Of a stretch of 64,000 bases of DNA, positions 35,782 to 45,726 are shown in pieces. Origin of the DNA: Lunularia cruciata (Eukaryota; Streptophyta; Marchantiopsida; Lunulariales; Lunulariaceae); NCBI GenBank assembly GCA_948567375.1, contig OX419759.1, forward strand, positions 28,311,493-28,375,492. Reading direction: 5' to 3'. The notes beneath the pieces are model-generated. The model was not told the origin of the DNA, made no database searches, and saw nothing but the letters and a program-made list of their open reading frames with translations. Within the stretch, counting starts at the first letter, position 1. Every line of letters begins with the position of its first letter. Position numbers and translations under genes: made by a program.

Positions 35782-38700
35782 CTACCTTCTATGGTACATC
35801 TTCAACTTATCATGGTTAATCCTATCAAAGTATCTTCCTCCCAACTCCTTGAGATCATAGGTGTAATTGCCCCACACCTTCTCCACTATGAAAGGTCCAA
35901 AGTACTTAGGCAAAAACTTCTTTTGCACTCTCTTGAATCGAATGGAATCAAACAACATTACCCAATCACCTTCTTTGAAAGGCTCCACCTTCTTCTTGTC
36001 TTGCCTCTTATCATAGCTCTCCTTTTGTTTCCTTTGGGCTTGCTCCACTCGAACCATAGCAACTGCTCTTGCCTCTTCCAACTCCATGAGTTGATCCTTC
36101 CTTGACTTCTCTGCATCACCTCCTTGTGCTTTCTTCAATCTCCTATGAATGCTTTGGAAGGTAGGAAGATCAAAGTGAATAGGTAAGGTAGACTCAATAC
36201 CATACACCAATTGAAATGGAGAATATCCAGTGGAAGTTTTCATGGTTGTCCTATACTCCCACAAAACTGCATGAATCCTCTTGTCCCAATGATGTTTAGC
36301 CCCCTCCATTTCTGCATCTTTGGCCAACATCATGCACAAGGTCTGATTGGTTCTCTCTGCCAAGCCATTGGAATTTGGCTTATAGGATGTAGTTACTCTA
36401 TGTGTGATAGAGAAATTTCGTAGCATGGCTATAGTAATGCTTCCTGTAAACTCTCCTCCTCTATCAGAAACCAACTCCAAAGGGCATCCAAACCTAGTGA
36501 TAATGCGTTCATAAAGAAATCTACCCACTTCATCTTCATTCTTGTCCCTCAATGGTCTAGCCTCAACCCACTTGGTAAGATAATCAGTAACTACCACAAT
36601 GTACCGATTGTTCCTTGGGGTTCTATTGAGAGGACCTACAAAATCAATTCCCCACTTCTCAAAAGGTCCTAGCAATGGAATTGATCTAAGTGGTGGAGTG
36701 GATGTAGACTTTCTAGCAAAAGCTTGACAAACATGACAAGTTTTGCAATAATCAAGACAATCCTTGAAAATCCCTCTCCAATGGTAACCTGCATCTAGAA
36801 TCTTGAAAGCAATCACCTTTCCTGCAAAGTGTCCTCCACATACTAAACCTTCATGAAACTCCTTTATGAGTAGGATAGACTCTTCCTTACTCACTGCTCT
36901 TCGAAGTAGACCATCTGCTCCTTGGTGAAAAAGAATATCCTCCACCATTGTGTAAGGTCTAGATCTTGCTGCAAGGGCCTTCCTCTCCCTAGCATGCATC
37001 CCTTCTGGATAGTTACTTTTTGTCACAAAATCCACAATCTCCTTGTACTCCATTGGAACCTCTTGAGTGACTGAGATTTTCATGAGCTCCTCATCCGGGA
37101 AGGAATCATCCACTAGCTCATCTCCATCATGATCATAGGCTCTAGATAATAAATCAGCATTTGCATGTTTCTTTCCTGGCCTATCTTCAATGGTGTAGTC
37201 ATACTCAGACAAGAGTATCATCCACCTTGCTAGTCTCCCTTCAACATTAGGCTTGTTGAAGATGTACTTCAAAGCCTTGTGATCCGTGACAATGGTGGCT
37301 TTCCCTCCAATCAAGTAGTGTCTAAACTTCTTGAGACCAAAGATCACTGCCAACCCTTCTCTCTCCTTGACAGAGTAGTTCTTCTCTGCTGAAACCATCT
37401 GCCTACTAGCATAAGCTATTGGATGATCATGCCCATCTTGGTCTAGTTGACTAAGAGTGCATCCTATAGCTACATTAGAAGCATCAGTGTAGAGGATGAA
37501 AAGTTTACTCCAATCAGGTTTAGCAAGAATTGGAGCTACAACAAGGGATTGCTTGAGCTCCTCAAAAGCTTTGAGAGCCTCCTTGTCTTCCAAAATCACC
37601 ATGTAATCTACACCCTTCTTCATGTAGATGGTCAATGCATAAGCCTTGTTGGAAAATGAGAAGATGAACCTCCTATAGTACCCAACCATCCCCAAGAATT
37701 GGCGTAACTTTGTCAAGCTTGAAGGGAATGGAAGGTCTGAGATTTTCCTCACCTTCTCAGGATCAACTGCTATTCCATCCTTGGAGATGATATGCCCCAA
37801 AAGTAGACCTTCTTCACATCCAAAAATGCACTTCTCTGGGTTGAGTGATGCATTTGCCTCATCCAAGCGTTGCAAGACTTTGATTAGGTGCTCAAAGTGC
37901 TCCTCCTTGCTCCCATAGACACAAAAGTCATCAATGAAATCTCTCACAAATTTCCCAATGAAAGGTTCAAATACCTTGTTCATGAACCGTTGGAATGTGG
38001 CTGGAGCATTGCAAAGCCCAAAAGGCATGACCTTGAAAGCGTAAGTTCCCCAAGGTGTGGTGAATGTGGTAAGTTGTTGATGCTCTGGTGCAATCTTGAT
38101 TTGGTTATATCCACTATAACCATCTCCAAAACTGTACCTCTCATGACCTGCAACCTCCTCCAAGATCTCATCAATGAATGGCAATGGGTAGTAGTCCTTC
38201 TTGGTAACAGCATTGAGCTTCTTGTAATCCACACATACCCCAAGCTTGCCATTCTTTTTCTTCACAATGACAATTGGAGACACCCATTCTGAATTCTCCA
38301 CCTCAAAGATAAATCCAGCCTCCTTGAGCTTATCAATCTCCTCCTTCACAACCAAAGATATTGGTGGGCTAATGCGACGTTGCTTTTGGCGGATTGGTCT
38401 TGCATGTGACTCCACCTCTATCTTGTGCTCCTCCAAGGTGACTTCCTTCAAATCCTTGTAACTAAAAGCAAACACATGGATGAACTTGCGGAAAATCTCC
38501 TCAAATCTCACCTTCTCCTCCTTGGTAACATTTGGGCCATACTTGAGGGTAGATAACCTTCTCTCTACCTCCTCAAGTGTCAATGGTGATTTATCTGGGT
38601 CCTTCAAAACCTCTAGCTTAGGTGCAAAATCCATAGCACACAAAGGATACACATCTGAATCAGATTCAGATTCATCCTCCTCCGTGGAAGTCTCCTCTTC

Positions 38701-40266
38701 CATGCTTGTGTCCACACCTGAAGCTCCTTCTTCAGAATCTGATTCCCAATAATCAGAAGATGGTATATCTGAATGTGAAGTGTTGGTGGTGTTAGTCACA
38801 AGAACAGTGACTCTATGGTTTGATGGCCCAATCCTCAAGTACCCTTTGTGCCATCGATCAGTTGTGCGTGTTGCTCTCAACCGTGGCCTCCCAAGAAGTA
38901 AGTCATAGCTTGAATCCTTCAAGACTTGGAAAGTCATGAGATTTTGAACTCCCATAACTGAAACTACCACCTTATCCATCACCCCTACTGGTCGAACTTG
39001 TTGCTTGTTTGCCATGCTCACCACAAATGTTGAAGGTCTTGAGGGTATCATACCCAACTTCTTCATCAACCTTTCTGACATGGCATTCACTGCTGATCCT
39101 CCATCAACCAATGCATCCTTGATGTTGTGACCATTCACTCTCACATCAATCTTGGAGGCATATTCACAAGCTTCCCATGGTGCTGGCTTGGCATCCACCA
39201 CCCCCATTGATACTGGAACTTTTGCCTTCTTCTTCTTCTTGCTCCTTGTAGAACTCAAACCACCTCTAAGCTCCTTTCTCAAGGTAGGGTTCAAAGCAAT
39301 TAATTGGCCCACTGTGATGTTAGCCTTGTGACTACCAACATCCTCCAACACATTGTAGTTCCATTGTTGCTTTGAGATCAAGAAGTCCTCCATCCCCAAC
39401 TTCTTCCTTGGAGTCTTTGTTGTTGATGGTGTTGAGGTGCGAGTGCTCCTAGTAGACATAGGAGTATCCTTGCTTGAAGTAAATCCTTGAGAAGAGTGAA
39501 CATCCTCTGCAAAACGAGCTCTCTTCTTCTCTTGTGCCAAAAGCTCCAAATTAAGACCCTTGGAGTTTGAGCACTCTCCCTTCTCATACTTGCTCTCAAC
39601 CACATCTATGGATGCTATCCCCTTACCTTTGTTGGGATTAGGAGCCACTTGGGTTTCACTACCTCCCTCTTTCCCTCTATTGGCTCCCTCATAACCCCTT
39701 CCTCCATGGTAAGTGGAATTTGGGCAATTCCTTTGGATATGGCCTCTTCCTCCACAACCAAAACAATTTCTATCATTGAAATTGTTGGTTGGTTGGCCTC
39801 CTCTATATGGATAGTTTCCATAACTCCTAGGCCCTCTCCCTACATTCTGATCCACCTCTCTCTTCTCCCATAGTTGCACCACATTGATCTTGAGATCCGC
39901 AAGTTGTTCTGTGATGGTTTGGAGTGGATCTTTTGGTGGAGGTGCAAGAACTGGAGCAACTACTACTTGTGGTGCAACCCTTGTCACCAAAGTATCAGAA
40001 GTTCCACCATACTTGTAGCCTTGAGGAGGATGCACAACCTCCTTCACCACCAAATCACTCTCATCCCCTTCCAAACTCTCCTCCATACGAATTGCGATCT
40101 TGATAGCTTCAACCTTGGAAGAAGGTTTCTCATATCTCACCTTGCTTCTAATTTGTGGTCTCAATCCTCCCACAAAATTCTTGGTGAGCATGGCCCCTAT
40201 GCCAATCATTGTAGTCTCCACATCATCCCCACCCTTCCTCAACACTATGCGAAATCTGGACTCCAA
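35782..40266 (-). CDS. Element E Gag C-terminus and Pol (protease, RT, RNase H, integrase)
   Basis: 1494 open codons. Gag part with knuckle CFGCGGRGHIQRNC (residues 168-181). Protease with ALVDGGSAVNAM (Asp388), the Asp-Gly-Gly variant. RT has KEEIDKLKEAGFIFEVENSE, CVDYKKLNAVT, VMPFGLCNAPATFQRF and catalytic FIDD (777-780) where YVDD or YIDD is usual. RNase H has LYTDASNVAIG and TDHKALKYIF. Integrase has the zinc domain (CKTCHVCQ), Asp (WGIDFVGP), Asp (VSDRGGEF) and Glu (SNGLAERTN). It ends KLKMYHRR without a chromodomain. The frame starts inside gag, one base out of phase with the upstream gag frame (40245-40607). Confidence 0.95.
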   Translation of the reverse strand: MESRFRIVLRKGGDDVETTMIGIGAMLTKNFVGGLRPQIRSKVRYEKPSSKVEAIKIAIRMEESLEGDESDLVVKEVVHPPQGYKYGGTSDTLVTRVAPQVVVAPVLAPPPKDPLQTITEQLADLKINVVQLWEKREVDQNVGRGPRSYGNYPYRGGQPTNNFNDRNCFGCGGRGHIQRNCPNSTYHGGRGYEGANRGKEGGSETQVAPNPNKGKGIASIDVVESKYEKGECSNSKGLNLELLAQEKKRARFAEDVHSSQGFTSSKDTPMSTRSTRTSTPSTTKTPRKKLGMEDFLISKQQWNYNVLEDVGSHKANITVGQLIALNPTLRKELRGGLSSTRSKKKKKAKVPVSMGVVDAKPAPWEACEYASKIDVRVNGHNIKDALVDGGSAVNAMSERLMKKLGMIPSRPSTFVVSMANKQQVRPVGVMDKVVVSVMGVQNLMTFQVLKDSSYDLLLGRPRLRATRTTDRWHKGYLRIGPSNHRVTVLVTNTTNTSHSDIPSSDYWESDSEEGASGVDTSMEEETSTEEDESESDSDVYPLCAMDFAPKLEVLKDPDKSPLTLEEVERRLSTLKYGPNVTKEEKVRFEEIFRKFIHVFAFSYKDLKEVTLEEHKIEVESHARPIRQKQRRISPPISLVVKEEIDKLKEAGFIFEVENSEWVSPIVIVKKKNGKLGVCVDYKKLNAVTKKDYYPLPFIDEILEEVAGHERYSFGDGYSGYNQIKIAPEHQQLTTFTTPWGTYAFKVMPFGLCNAPATFQRFMNKVFEPFIGKFVRDFIDDFCVYGSKEEHFEHLIKVLQRLDEANASLNPEKCIFGCEEGLLLGHIISKDGIAVDPEKVRKISDLPFPSSLTKLRQFLGMVGYYRRFIFSFSNKAYALTIYMKKGVDYMVILEDKEALKAFEELKQSLVVAPILAKPDWSKLFILYTDASNVAIGCTLSQLDQDGHDHPIAYASRQMVSAEKNYSVKEREGLAVIFGLKKFRHYLIGGKATIVTDHKALKYIFNKPNVEGRLARWMILLSEYDYTIEDRPGKKHANADLLSRAYDHDGDELVDDSFPDEELMKISVTQEVPMEYKEIVDFVTKSNYPEGMHARERKALAARSRPYTMVEDILFHQGADGLLRRAVSKEESILLIKEFHEGLVCGGHFAGKVIAFKILDAGYHWRGIFKDCLDYCKTCHVCQAFARKSTSTPPLRSIPLLGPFEKWGIDFVGPLNRTPRNNRYIVVVTDYLTKWVEARPLRDKNEDEVGRFLYERIITRFGCPLELVSDRGGEFTGSITIAMLRNFSITHRVTTSYKPNSNGLAERTNQTLCMMLAKDAEMEGAKHHWDKRIHAVLWEYRTTMKTSTGYSPFQLVYGIESTLPIHFDLPTFQSIHRRLKKAQGGDAEKSRKDQLMELEEARAVAMVRVEQAQRKQKESYDKRQDKKKVEPFKEGDWVMLFDSIRFKRVQKKFLPKYFGPFIVEKVWGNYTYDLKELGGRYFDRINHDKLKMYHRR

Positions 40267-40607
40267 CTTTTCACTCTTTCCACATAGACCCTCACTTTCT
40301 CTCCATCTCCTTGCTTGAGAAATGTAACCTCACTCATCAATCTCTCATAACTCTCATCAGGAAGAAAGTTCTCAATGAGTGCTGAAGTCAAAGTCTCCCA
40401 AGACTCCTCTTCCCCCTCTCTCCTCTCTCTCTTTTGGTATTCTGACTCATACCATGTAAGTGCTGCATCCTCAAAGAAATCTGGTAATAATGAGGCCCAC
40501 TCATTCTTCCTCCTCTCATTGTTTCCTATGCAAGCTCTCTTGAAGTCTCTCACAAAGGCCTCCACATCTTCTCCATCCTTGCCAAAGAAAACCGGAAGTT
40601 TCCCCAT
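40245..40607 (-). CDS. Element E Gag N-terminus
   Basis: 120 codons from ATG at 40605-40607 (MGKLPVFFGKDGEDVEAFVR, ALTWYESEYQ, FLPDESYERLMSEV). It is a capsid-type gag. It stops at 40245 while the homologous reading continues in the minus-one frame from about 40275, at a short A run (GTGAAAAGTTGG on the minus strand). This is either a one-base loss or a frameshift site. It overlaps the Pol frame by 22 bp. Confidence 0.85.
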   Translation of the reverse strand: MGKLPVFFGKDGEDVEAFVRDFKRACIGNNERRKNEWASLLPDFFEDAALTWYESEYQKRERREGEEESWETLTSALIENFLPDESYERLMSEVTFLKQGDGEKVRVYVERVKSWSPDFA

Positions 40608-40841
40608 CTTAACCCCTCACTATCTTTCTTTTCTCTCAATTTGTTTTTCTCTTTTCTTTTCTCTCACTCTATTACTAATAGAGTATATACATGACTAACA
40701 CCATCTGAGAATAATCCACTCTAGGGAATACAAAAGGTTCAGGTTGCTTCAAGATTTCTATAGCAACATCAAATCCTAGAGTGCATATTAATCTAACTCT
40801 CATGGATAGTTTATCCATAAGTTGAAAGATTATCTCCATCA

Positions 40842-41315
40842 CTAATCTTGAGAACTAGCTGATGAAGGTGGTAGTATTTCTGTAGCTGTACTAAGACTCT
40901 CTCCAAGATCCTTCACCAAAGTTTCCAAAAGTGCTTTTACTCCACTACACTCATGTCCTTTTGGAAGTCCTTCAACTCCACAAACCTCACACAACTCCTT
41001 GGTCTTAGATCTTCTCCCACCCAATCTTGGTGAAGAAGGTCCAACATGCAAACCCAAGTCAAGTAAGCCTCTCCTTTCCCTCAATCTCTTGCTCTCGAAG
41101 GTCAATGGACATGAACTTGCCTTATGTCCCTTCTCTCCACATAGAAAGCACTTAGACTCACTCTTTCCTCCAAGTGGTGTAGGTTTTTGGATCCTCTCAA
41201 CACTCTCTTCAAATTCTATTGTAAACTCTCTTTTCCTCAAATCCACCCCTACAATCACCTCAAACCCTTGGGGAACCTTGCATAATCTCAATTTACACTC
41301 TTGATGACCCTCCAT
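40842..41315 (-). CDS. Extra zinc-knuckle ORF of element E, upstream of gag
   Basis: 157 codons from the ATG at 41313-41315 (MEGHQECKLRLCKVPQGF) to a stop at 40842. It contains a classical CCHC knuckle, CFLCGEKGHKASSC, and a second Cys/His cluster, CEVCGVEGLPKGHEC. It lies between the 5' LTR and gag on the coding strand. Most Ty3/gypsy elements have no ORF here, though some plant Tat/Ogre elements do. An RNA-binding or packaging role is inferred only from the knuckle. A fully open frame in a young element argues that it is real. Confidence 0.65.
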   Translation of the reverse strand: MEGHQECKLRLCKVPQGFEVIVGVDLRKREFTIEFEESVERIQKPTPLGGKSESKCFLCGEKGHKASSCPLTFESKRLRERRGLLDLGLHVGPSSPRLGGRRSKTKELCEVCGVEGLPKGHECSGVKALLETLVKDLGESLSTATEILPPSSASSQD

Positions 41316-41963
41316 GTTCCCCAAGATGAATCTAAACACTCAAACATGCTTTTTGTTGATCTCAAACTTCTCATGCATGAGATCTCCACTCTGCAGAATT
41401 GACCCTTCCTCACAATATCACTCAAATCTCCCAATCACTATGTCACAGTCCTCTGAAATTTTCCACACTTGATCACAACTCTAGGGCGTCCCTCCCTGCA
41501 AAATTTCAGATCTTTTCATCAAGCCATTTGGCCTAGACACCTTTCTATTCAGCACCCATATTTCAGATTTGGTCTGAAAACCACCCCCCTCACTTCAAAA
41601 ACTCATAACGCCCTGCGCAAAAACGATCTCTCTCTAATTTTTGTGGCAGCAGGTAGGATACAATGCACTGAATTTTCTTAGAAATTTTCAGGACAATTCA
41701 CTGAAAATTGAAGAAATGGCAGACTCTGTACAATTTTCCAGAGAGCATGCAGTTGCGGGAGCACTTTACCCTATCAACTTTCAAAAATTCTAGCCCAGTT
41801 CACATAGAAGATCTCTCAATAATTTCAAGTGTGCTAACTGAAAGATAACCCAAGCTATCATGTGTAGAAATCTCAAGTCCAAATCTCAAACTTGAGATTT
41901 TGCCCAAAATCACCTTAATCCCCAAAATCTGCAATCCACCTCACACAATCTCTCCAATTCCTC

Positions 41964-42134
41964 TCATGTGTACAAGATGTACAAAATCACCTCAAAGACA
42001 TCATAATGAACTACAGGGTATACAAATGGATCTTGGTTCTCTAACATAAGTTCAGCCCTCTCCTCTCCTAATGTTCTCTCCAAGTGAGCTCTCATAGCCT
42101 CCTTCTGCCTAATGTAGAATTGGACGCGGAACAT
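41964..42134 (-). CDS. Small leader ORF of element E
   Basis: 56 codons starting just inside the primer site (ATG at 42132-42134): MFRVQFYIRQKEAMRAHLER, ending VFEVILYILYT. The composition is protein-like and amphipathic. It could be a translated leader ORF or chance. No family recognised. Confidence 0.3.
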   Translation of the reverse strand: MFRVQFYIRQKEAMRAHLERTLGEERAELMLENQDPFVYPVVHYDVFEVILYILYT

Positions 42135-42152
42135 TATCTTGCCTTCTAGAGA

Positions 42153-42171
42153 GGTCCCGGCAACGGAACCA
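42153..42171 (-). promoter_or_regulatory. Primer binding site of element E, tRNA-Asp-like
   Basis: Minus strand TGGTTCCGTTGCCGGGACC, four bases inside the 5' LTR end. It resembles the tRNA-Asp-type site, with changes at positions 4-5 and near the end. Confidence 0.65.
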
Positions 42172-42175
42172 AAAA

Positions 42176-42854
42176 TGTGAGCCGGCCTGTCTCTCACTCA
42201 GGATGAACCTCTGATGGCTATTATGGTAGTGCACCATGGACTAAGAAGGCAAGGAACCCGAACTCCATCATACTCCTCCAAGGCTAACACTCCAAGACTC
42301 AAGACATTGCTCACTAGAGAACTCAATGAGAGAGAGATAGTTGCAAATGAAAAGATGATGAGTACCTCCTCACCCCTTGTTTATATACTTGTGAAATAGT
42401 TATGTACCAAAGTTACTAATTACCGTAGTAACTCAAGTTACTAGACTAAAAGTCAAGTAAAGTCAAAAAGTAGAAAGGAATATCCATTCACATGGGCATA
42501 TTCCCCTTATCTTGACCCAACCACTAAAGCAAGGATTCCTTCACATGGGCTATCCTTGGACTAAAGAAGAATCCAAAACAAAAAGGCTTGCGGGCCCAAG
42601 AGTTCTCAACTCTTTCCCCAAAGCCAAACACCTAGGAATAATACCAAGTCAACACACTAAAATCCAAAATAGTGGTGCTCATCTTTTCTACTTCCTCTAA
42701 AGTAAGGTCCCATCTATCTTAGCTATGACTAACTTTAGCTAACCATGACTAATATAGAACCATCCTTTATCTCTATATAAATAATATCTCTTAAGTACTT
42801 GTAATACCAAGCTAAATATCACAATACCACACACATGCACAAATGGGTGTTACA
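42176..42854 (-). repeat. 5' LTR of element E
   Basis: TGTGAGCCGG to GGGTGTTACA, 679 bp, partner of 35055-35733. On the minus strand TATTTATATAGAG (about 42768-42780) is a likely TATA region. Confidence 0.97.
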
Positions 42855-42858
42855 GGTC

Positions 42859-43829
42859 AAGTATCCACATGCAAACACGCCTACAACATGCTCCGTGATC
42901 TCTGTTGAGAACAATCGGAATTATTGATTCATTCTTGAGATCCAATTTTCCACTACTCCCATCATACGCTGCCCCTTGTAAGGGGCTCGATGTTGCAGGT
43001 CTTCTTCATCCGGAGTAGCAATGTGGCTTCATCGTTGATAGGGTTTGTAGGTACAGGTGCCTCTCCAAGTACTTTAGTCGCAACAACCGGGTTTTGAGAT
43101 GGCTCTTCTTCTTGCATGGCTTGATCGTTCCTGAGGATTTGCACTTGACTTTGTAATATCTCCATGGTCATCTTAATCTCTTGAAATTCATTCAATATAC
43201 CTTGCATTCCTTGCACCAACTCTTGCAATTGCGGATCCAAGCTTCATGCAACACTCAATTGCTAATGTCTACTTCAATATAGAGTCAATATGATCACTCC
43301 GGAAGGCGCACAAACTATCAAAACTACCATTGGGACCTCAGAAGCTATCACTCGTTGATAATACTCCTCGCCAAAATTCCTAACCACAAAATTTCTAAAC
43401 ATTACTTTCGGTCTCACTACATAACGGATTTCTACTTGAGTGTTGAAAGGGAGAGGATTTGGGACATTCACATCCATATTATCATAACAAAATGTAGATT
43501 GTCAAATCCCACTCTTTGTCATATATCACCACAGGTAGAATCACCGGGTTTGGTGAGTGTATCACCCTATCCATGAATTCTGCGCCAAAGTGATAAACTA
43601 TCGATACTCTTATTTGCTCACGCTAGATGTATATAACCTTGATGTGGAATGGATTTGGGAATGGAAAGTTAGGTGCAGGAAATTGTCCTCTTGGTGCATC
43701 CATCCCGTCCGCTCTCTAAAGTCCTTCCTAAGTCTAGCAATTACTCTATGTTCTCCACCTCAAATTACTCAGTTTCAATAGTCGTGCTCTTCCAAGAGGG
43801 GTGATCCACTCTCTTGGACTAAGACACTT
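42859..43829 (-). pseudogene. Element D gag, N-terminal part
   Basis: 42962-43240 is open and reads MDPQLQELVQGMQGILNEFQ followed by TMEILQSQVQILRNDQAMQ, a coiled-coil-like gag N-terminus also found in element H at 48610-48822. It resumes after the target duplication of element E. Confidence 0.75.
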
Positions 43830-43841
43830 GCTTTGATACCA
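43830..43841 (-). promoter_or_regulatory. Primer binding site of element D (tRNA-iMet)
   Basis: Minus strand TGGTATCAAAGC, one base from the LTR end. Confidence 0.85.
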
Positions 43842-43842
43842 T

Positions 43843-44574
43843 TGTAATACTCCAAGGACAAGAGAAGATAGAAAACATAGATTACACACTCAACATTCAG
43901 CGCCCAAAGGAGCACCTTCTCTTTATTATATAGACAAAGAGGATCTCCTCCAAGGAAGCTCCACCATAGGATTAGGCACACAAATAGGTGACATATCAGC
44001 AAGTTCCACCCTTGGATTACTTACTTGGATAGGTGACATGTTGGTCTAGGTCCTATCTGGTTGGTCAAACAAGCTTTGACCAAAGGGAATCTTTTAGTGA
44101 ATCTTCCTATAAGAGTCTCAAAATCACGTAATGTATTGTTGGAAAGCTCTTGACAAGACAAACCAAGGGGGAGAGCAGGCCAACCATTCCTTTGTTGGGG
44201 AAGGAATTGCACATTTTCAAGGCCTAATTCATCTGTTTAGGCCTTTGAAATTGCCTTCAAAGATTTCAGGCATATTTTGGTTCCTACTCTATTAGTAGAA
44301 GTCCCCTTTTGGTGATACCTCTTTCTAATCTATTTAGTCCATCATGTGTAACATCCTTCCAGATGTTACCAAACCCATTCTCACCTTTGAATCATATGTC
44401 TAGCTATTGGTTCTAAGGTTCTCAAGTTTATTTCAGTTTCTACTCTATTAGTAGAAATACTCTTTTGGTGATACTTCTACTTGATATATTTTGACCATCA
44501 TGTATAACATCATTCTAGATGTTACCAAACCAAAATTTCACATCTAGATCATATGGTTAGCTCTTGGTATTACA
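43843..44574 (-). repeat. 5' LTR of element D
   Basis: TGTAATACTCC to GGTATTACA, flanked on the right by target duplication CTCTT. Confidence 0.92.
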
Positions 44575-44579
44575 CTCTT

Positions 44580-45410
44580 GCATAGTTACCTCTAATTTGG
44601 TTCGTGACTTCAAGCCCCTCACAAATTGATCTAGAGCTTCACCTTCCAATATATATGGAATTTGCATGATGGTGTTCTAAAATTGTATGATATAACTTTT
44701 TACAAAGCCAATTTGCTTCAACTTTGCCAATCTATCTTGTGCAGCTCATGTGGCATTTATAACTTAGAATCAACCAATTATTGCACTCTTGAATTCTACC
44801 CATGTCAAGATTGGTGCAACAATTTGCCATATAGCTTGCTCCACTTGGAATTGCCACCATAACTTTGCTACTCTATCCAATTGAATAGAAGTCAAGAGAA
44901 TCTATTTCAATTCATTTTGAAGGTTGGTAGCTTTGAAATAACATTTGCAATCAAAAAAAAAATTCTCCATTGCACCCAAGAGATTCTTGCCTATAAAACC
45001 TTAGGTTTTGGAAATCAGATTTGGTCTTCTCCTTCTCAAATTAGTACTCTTTCTATGTGCTCTTGTCAGTCAATGATCTTTTTCATCCAACAAATCAAGT
45101 AAGGTGCTTGATTTGTTATTACGTAGCAATGATAATCTCAAGCGTTGCCGCCATGGTTACTATTCTATCACCAAACCCAAAATCTATCTAATTTATTAAC
45201 ACATAGATGCAACACATCCATCATTCTCCATAAGTTACAATCGAAAGTACCAAGGGTTCCTTAGACAAGGTATTGTATTCAATAAACTTACCCAAAGCGT
45301 GAGATGATGAACTATGCAAAATGATGTTTGGGTAGTACTTGGATGAAAAAATCCCAGTGGTTTGGCAAAAATGGATTTGGTGGTAGATAAATTCCATCCA
45401 TCCCATTCTT
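44580..45410 (-). pseudogene. Element C gag, N-terminal part and leader
   Basis: Continues the gag of element C after element D. It is colinear with element A gag around 10000-10356 and 20271-20774. No long ORF remains. Confidence 0.75.
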
Positions 45411-45422
45411 GCTCTGATACCA
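45411..45422 (-). promoter_or_regulatory. Primer binding site of element C (tRNA-iMet, perfect)
   Basis: Minus strand TGGTATCAGAGC, an exact complement of the initiator tRNA-Met 3' end, one base from the LTR. Confidence 0.9.
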
Positions 45423-45423
45423 A

Positions 45424-45721
45424 TGTAAAATATCAAGACCAAGGAGAGAAATAAGAGAATGGAAGATCATATTGGGACACTGGAGTGTGTGAAACTTCAA
45501 ATGCCCAGCATGAGCTTTGGCTTTGGTATTTATAGAGAGCATACAAGGCTCTTGAGAAGCTTCTCAAGAAGCATTCTTCTAGAAATCATCTACTTGGCAT
45601 GCTAGTCTAGAAGTTTCCAAAGAAGCTTCCTAGATAATTCTAGAATATTCTAGGTTAATTTGGCCTATTTGCTTCTTCATTAGTCCTAACTAACTTCATT
45701 GCTAAACTCCATATTGTTACA
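45424..45721 (-). repeat. 5' LTR of element C, internally deleted
   Basis: TGTAAAATATC to ATTGTTACA but only 298 bp against 459 bp for the 3' LTR. About 160 bp of the GAAGCTTC-rich middle is missing. Flanked by CTATG. Confidence 0.88.
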
Positions 45722-45726
45722 CTATG

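Larger units (their letters stand above)
35055..42854 (-). mobile_element. Element E: young, nearly intact Ty3/gypsy element nested in element D
   Basis: 7.8 kb with two 679-bp LTRs that differ at only 4 positions (about 99.4% identity). 4-bp target duplication GGTC at 35051-35054 and 42855-42858. The empty site is visible in element H (gggctttattgatcaagtgc, about 48410-48429). tRNA-Asp-like primer site at 42153-42171. The large pol frame is open for 1494 codons. No chromodomain. It has an extra zinc-knuckle ORF upstream of gag. Confidence 0.95.
30186..44574 (-). mobile_element. Element D: chromovirus nested in gag of element C
   Basis: 3' LTR 30186-30910, internal 30911-35054 and 42859-43829, primer site 43830-43841, 5' LTR 43843-44574. 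Perfect target duplication CTCTT at 30181-30185 and 44575-44579. Its gag is interrupted by element E. The LTRs have diverged clearly, with several indels, so it is much older than E. Confidence 0.92.
25793..45721 (-). mobile_element. Element C: full-length A/B-family chromovirus nested in H
   Basis: 3' LTR 25793-26251, internal 26252-30185 and 44580-45410, primer site 45411-45422, 5' LTR 45424-45721. Perfect 5-bp target duplication CTATG on both sides. Its gag is interrupted by element D at 30186-44574. Confidence 0.92.
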
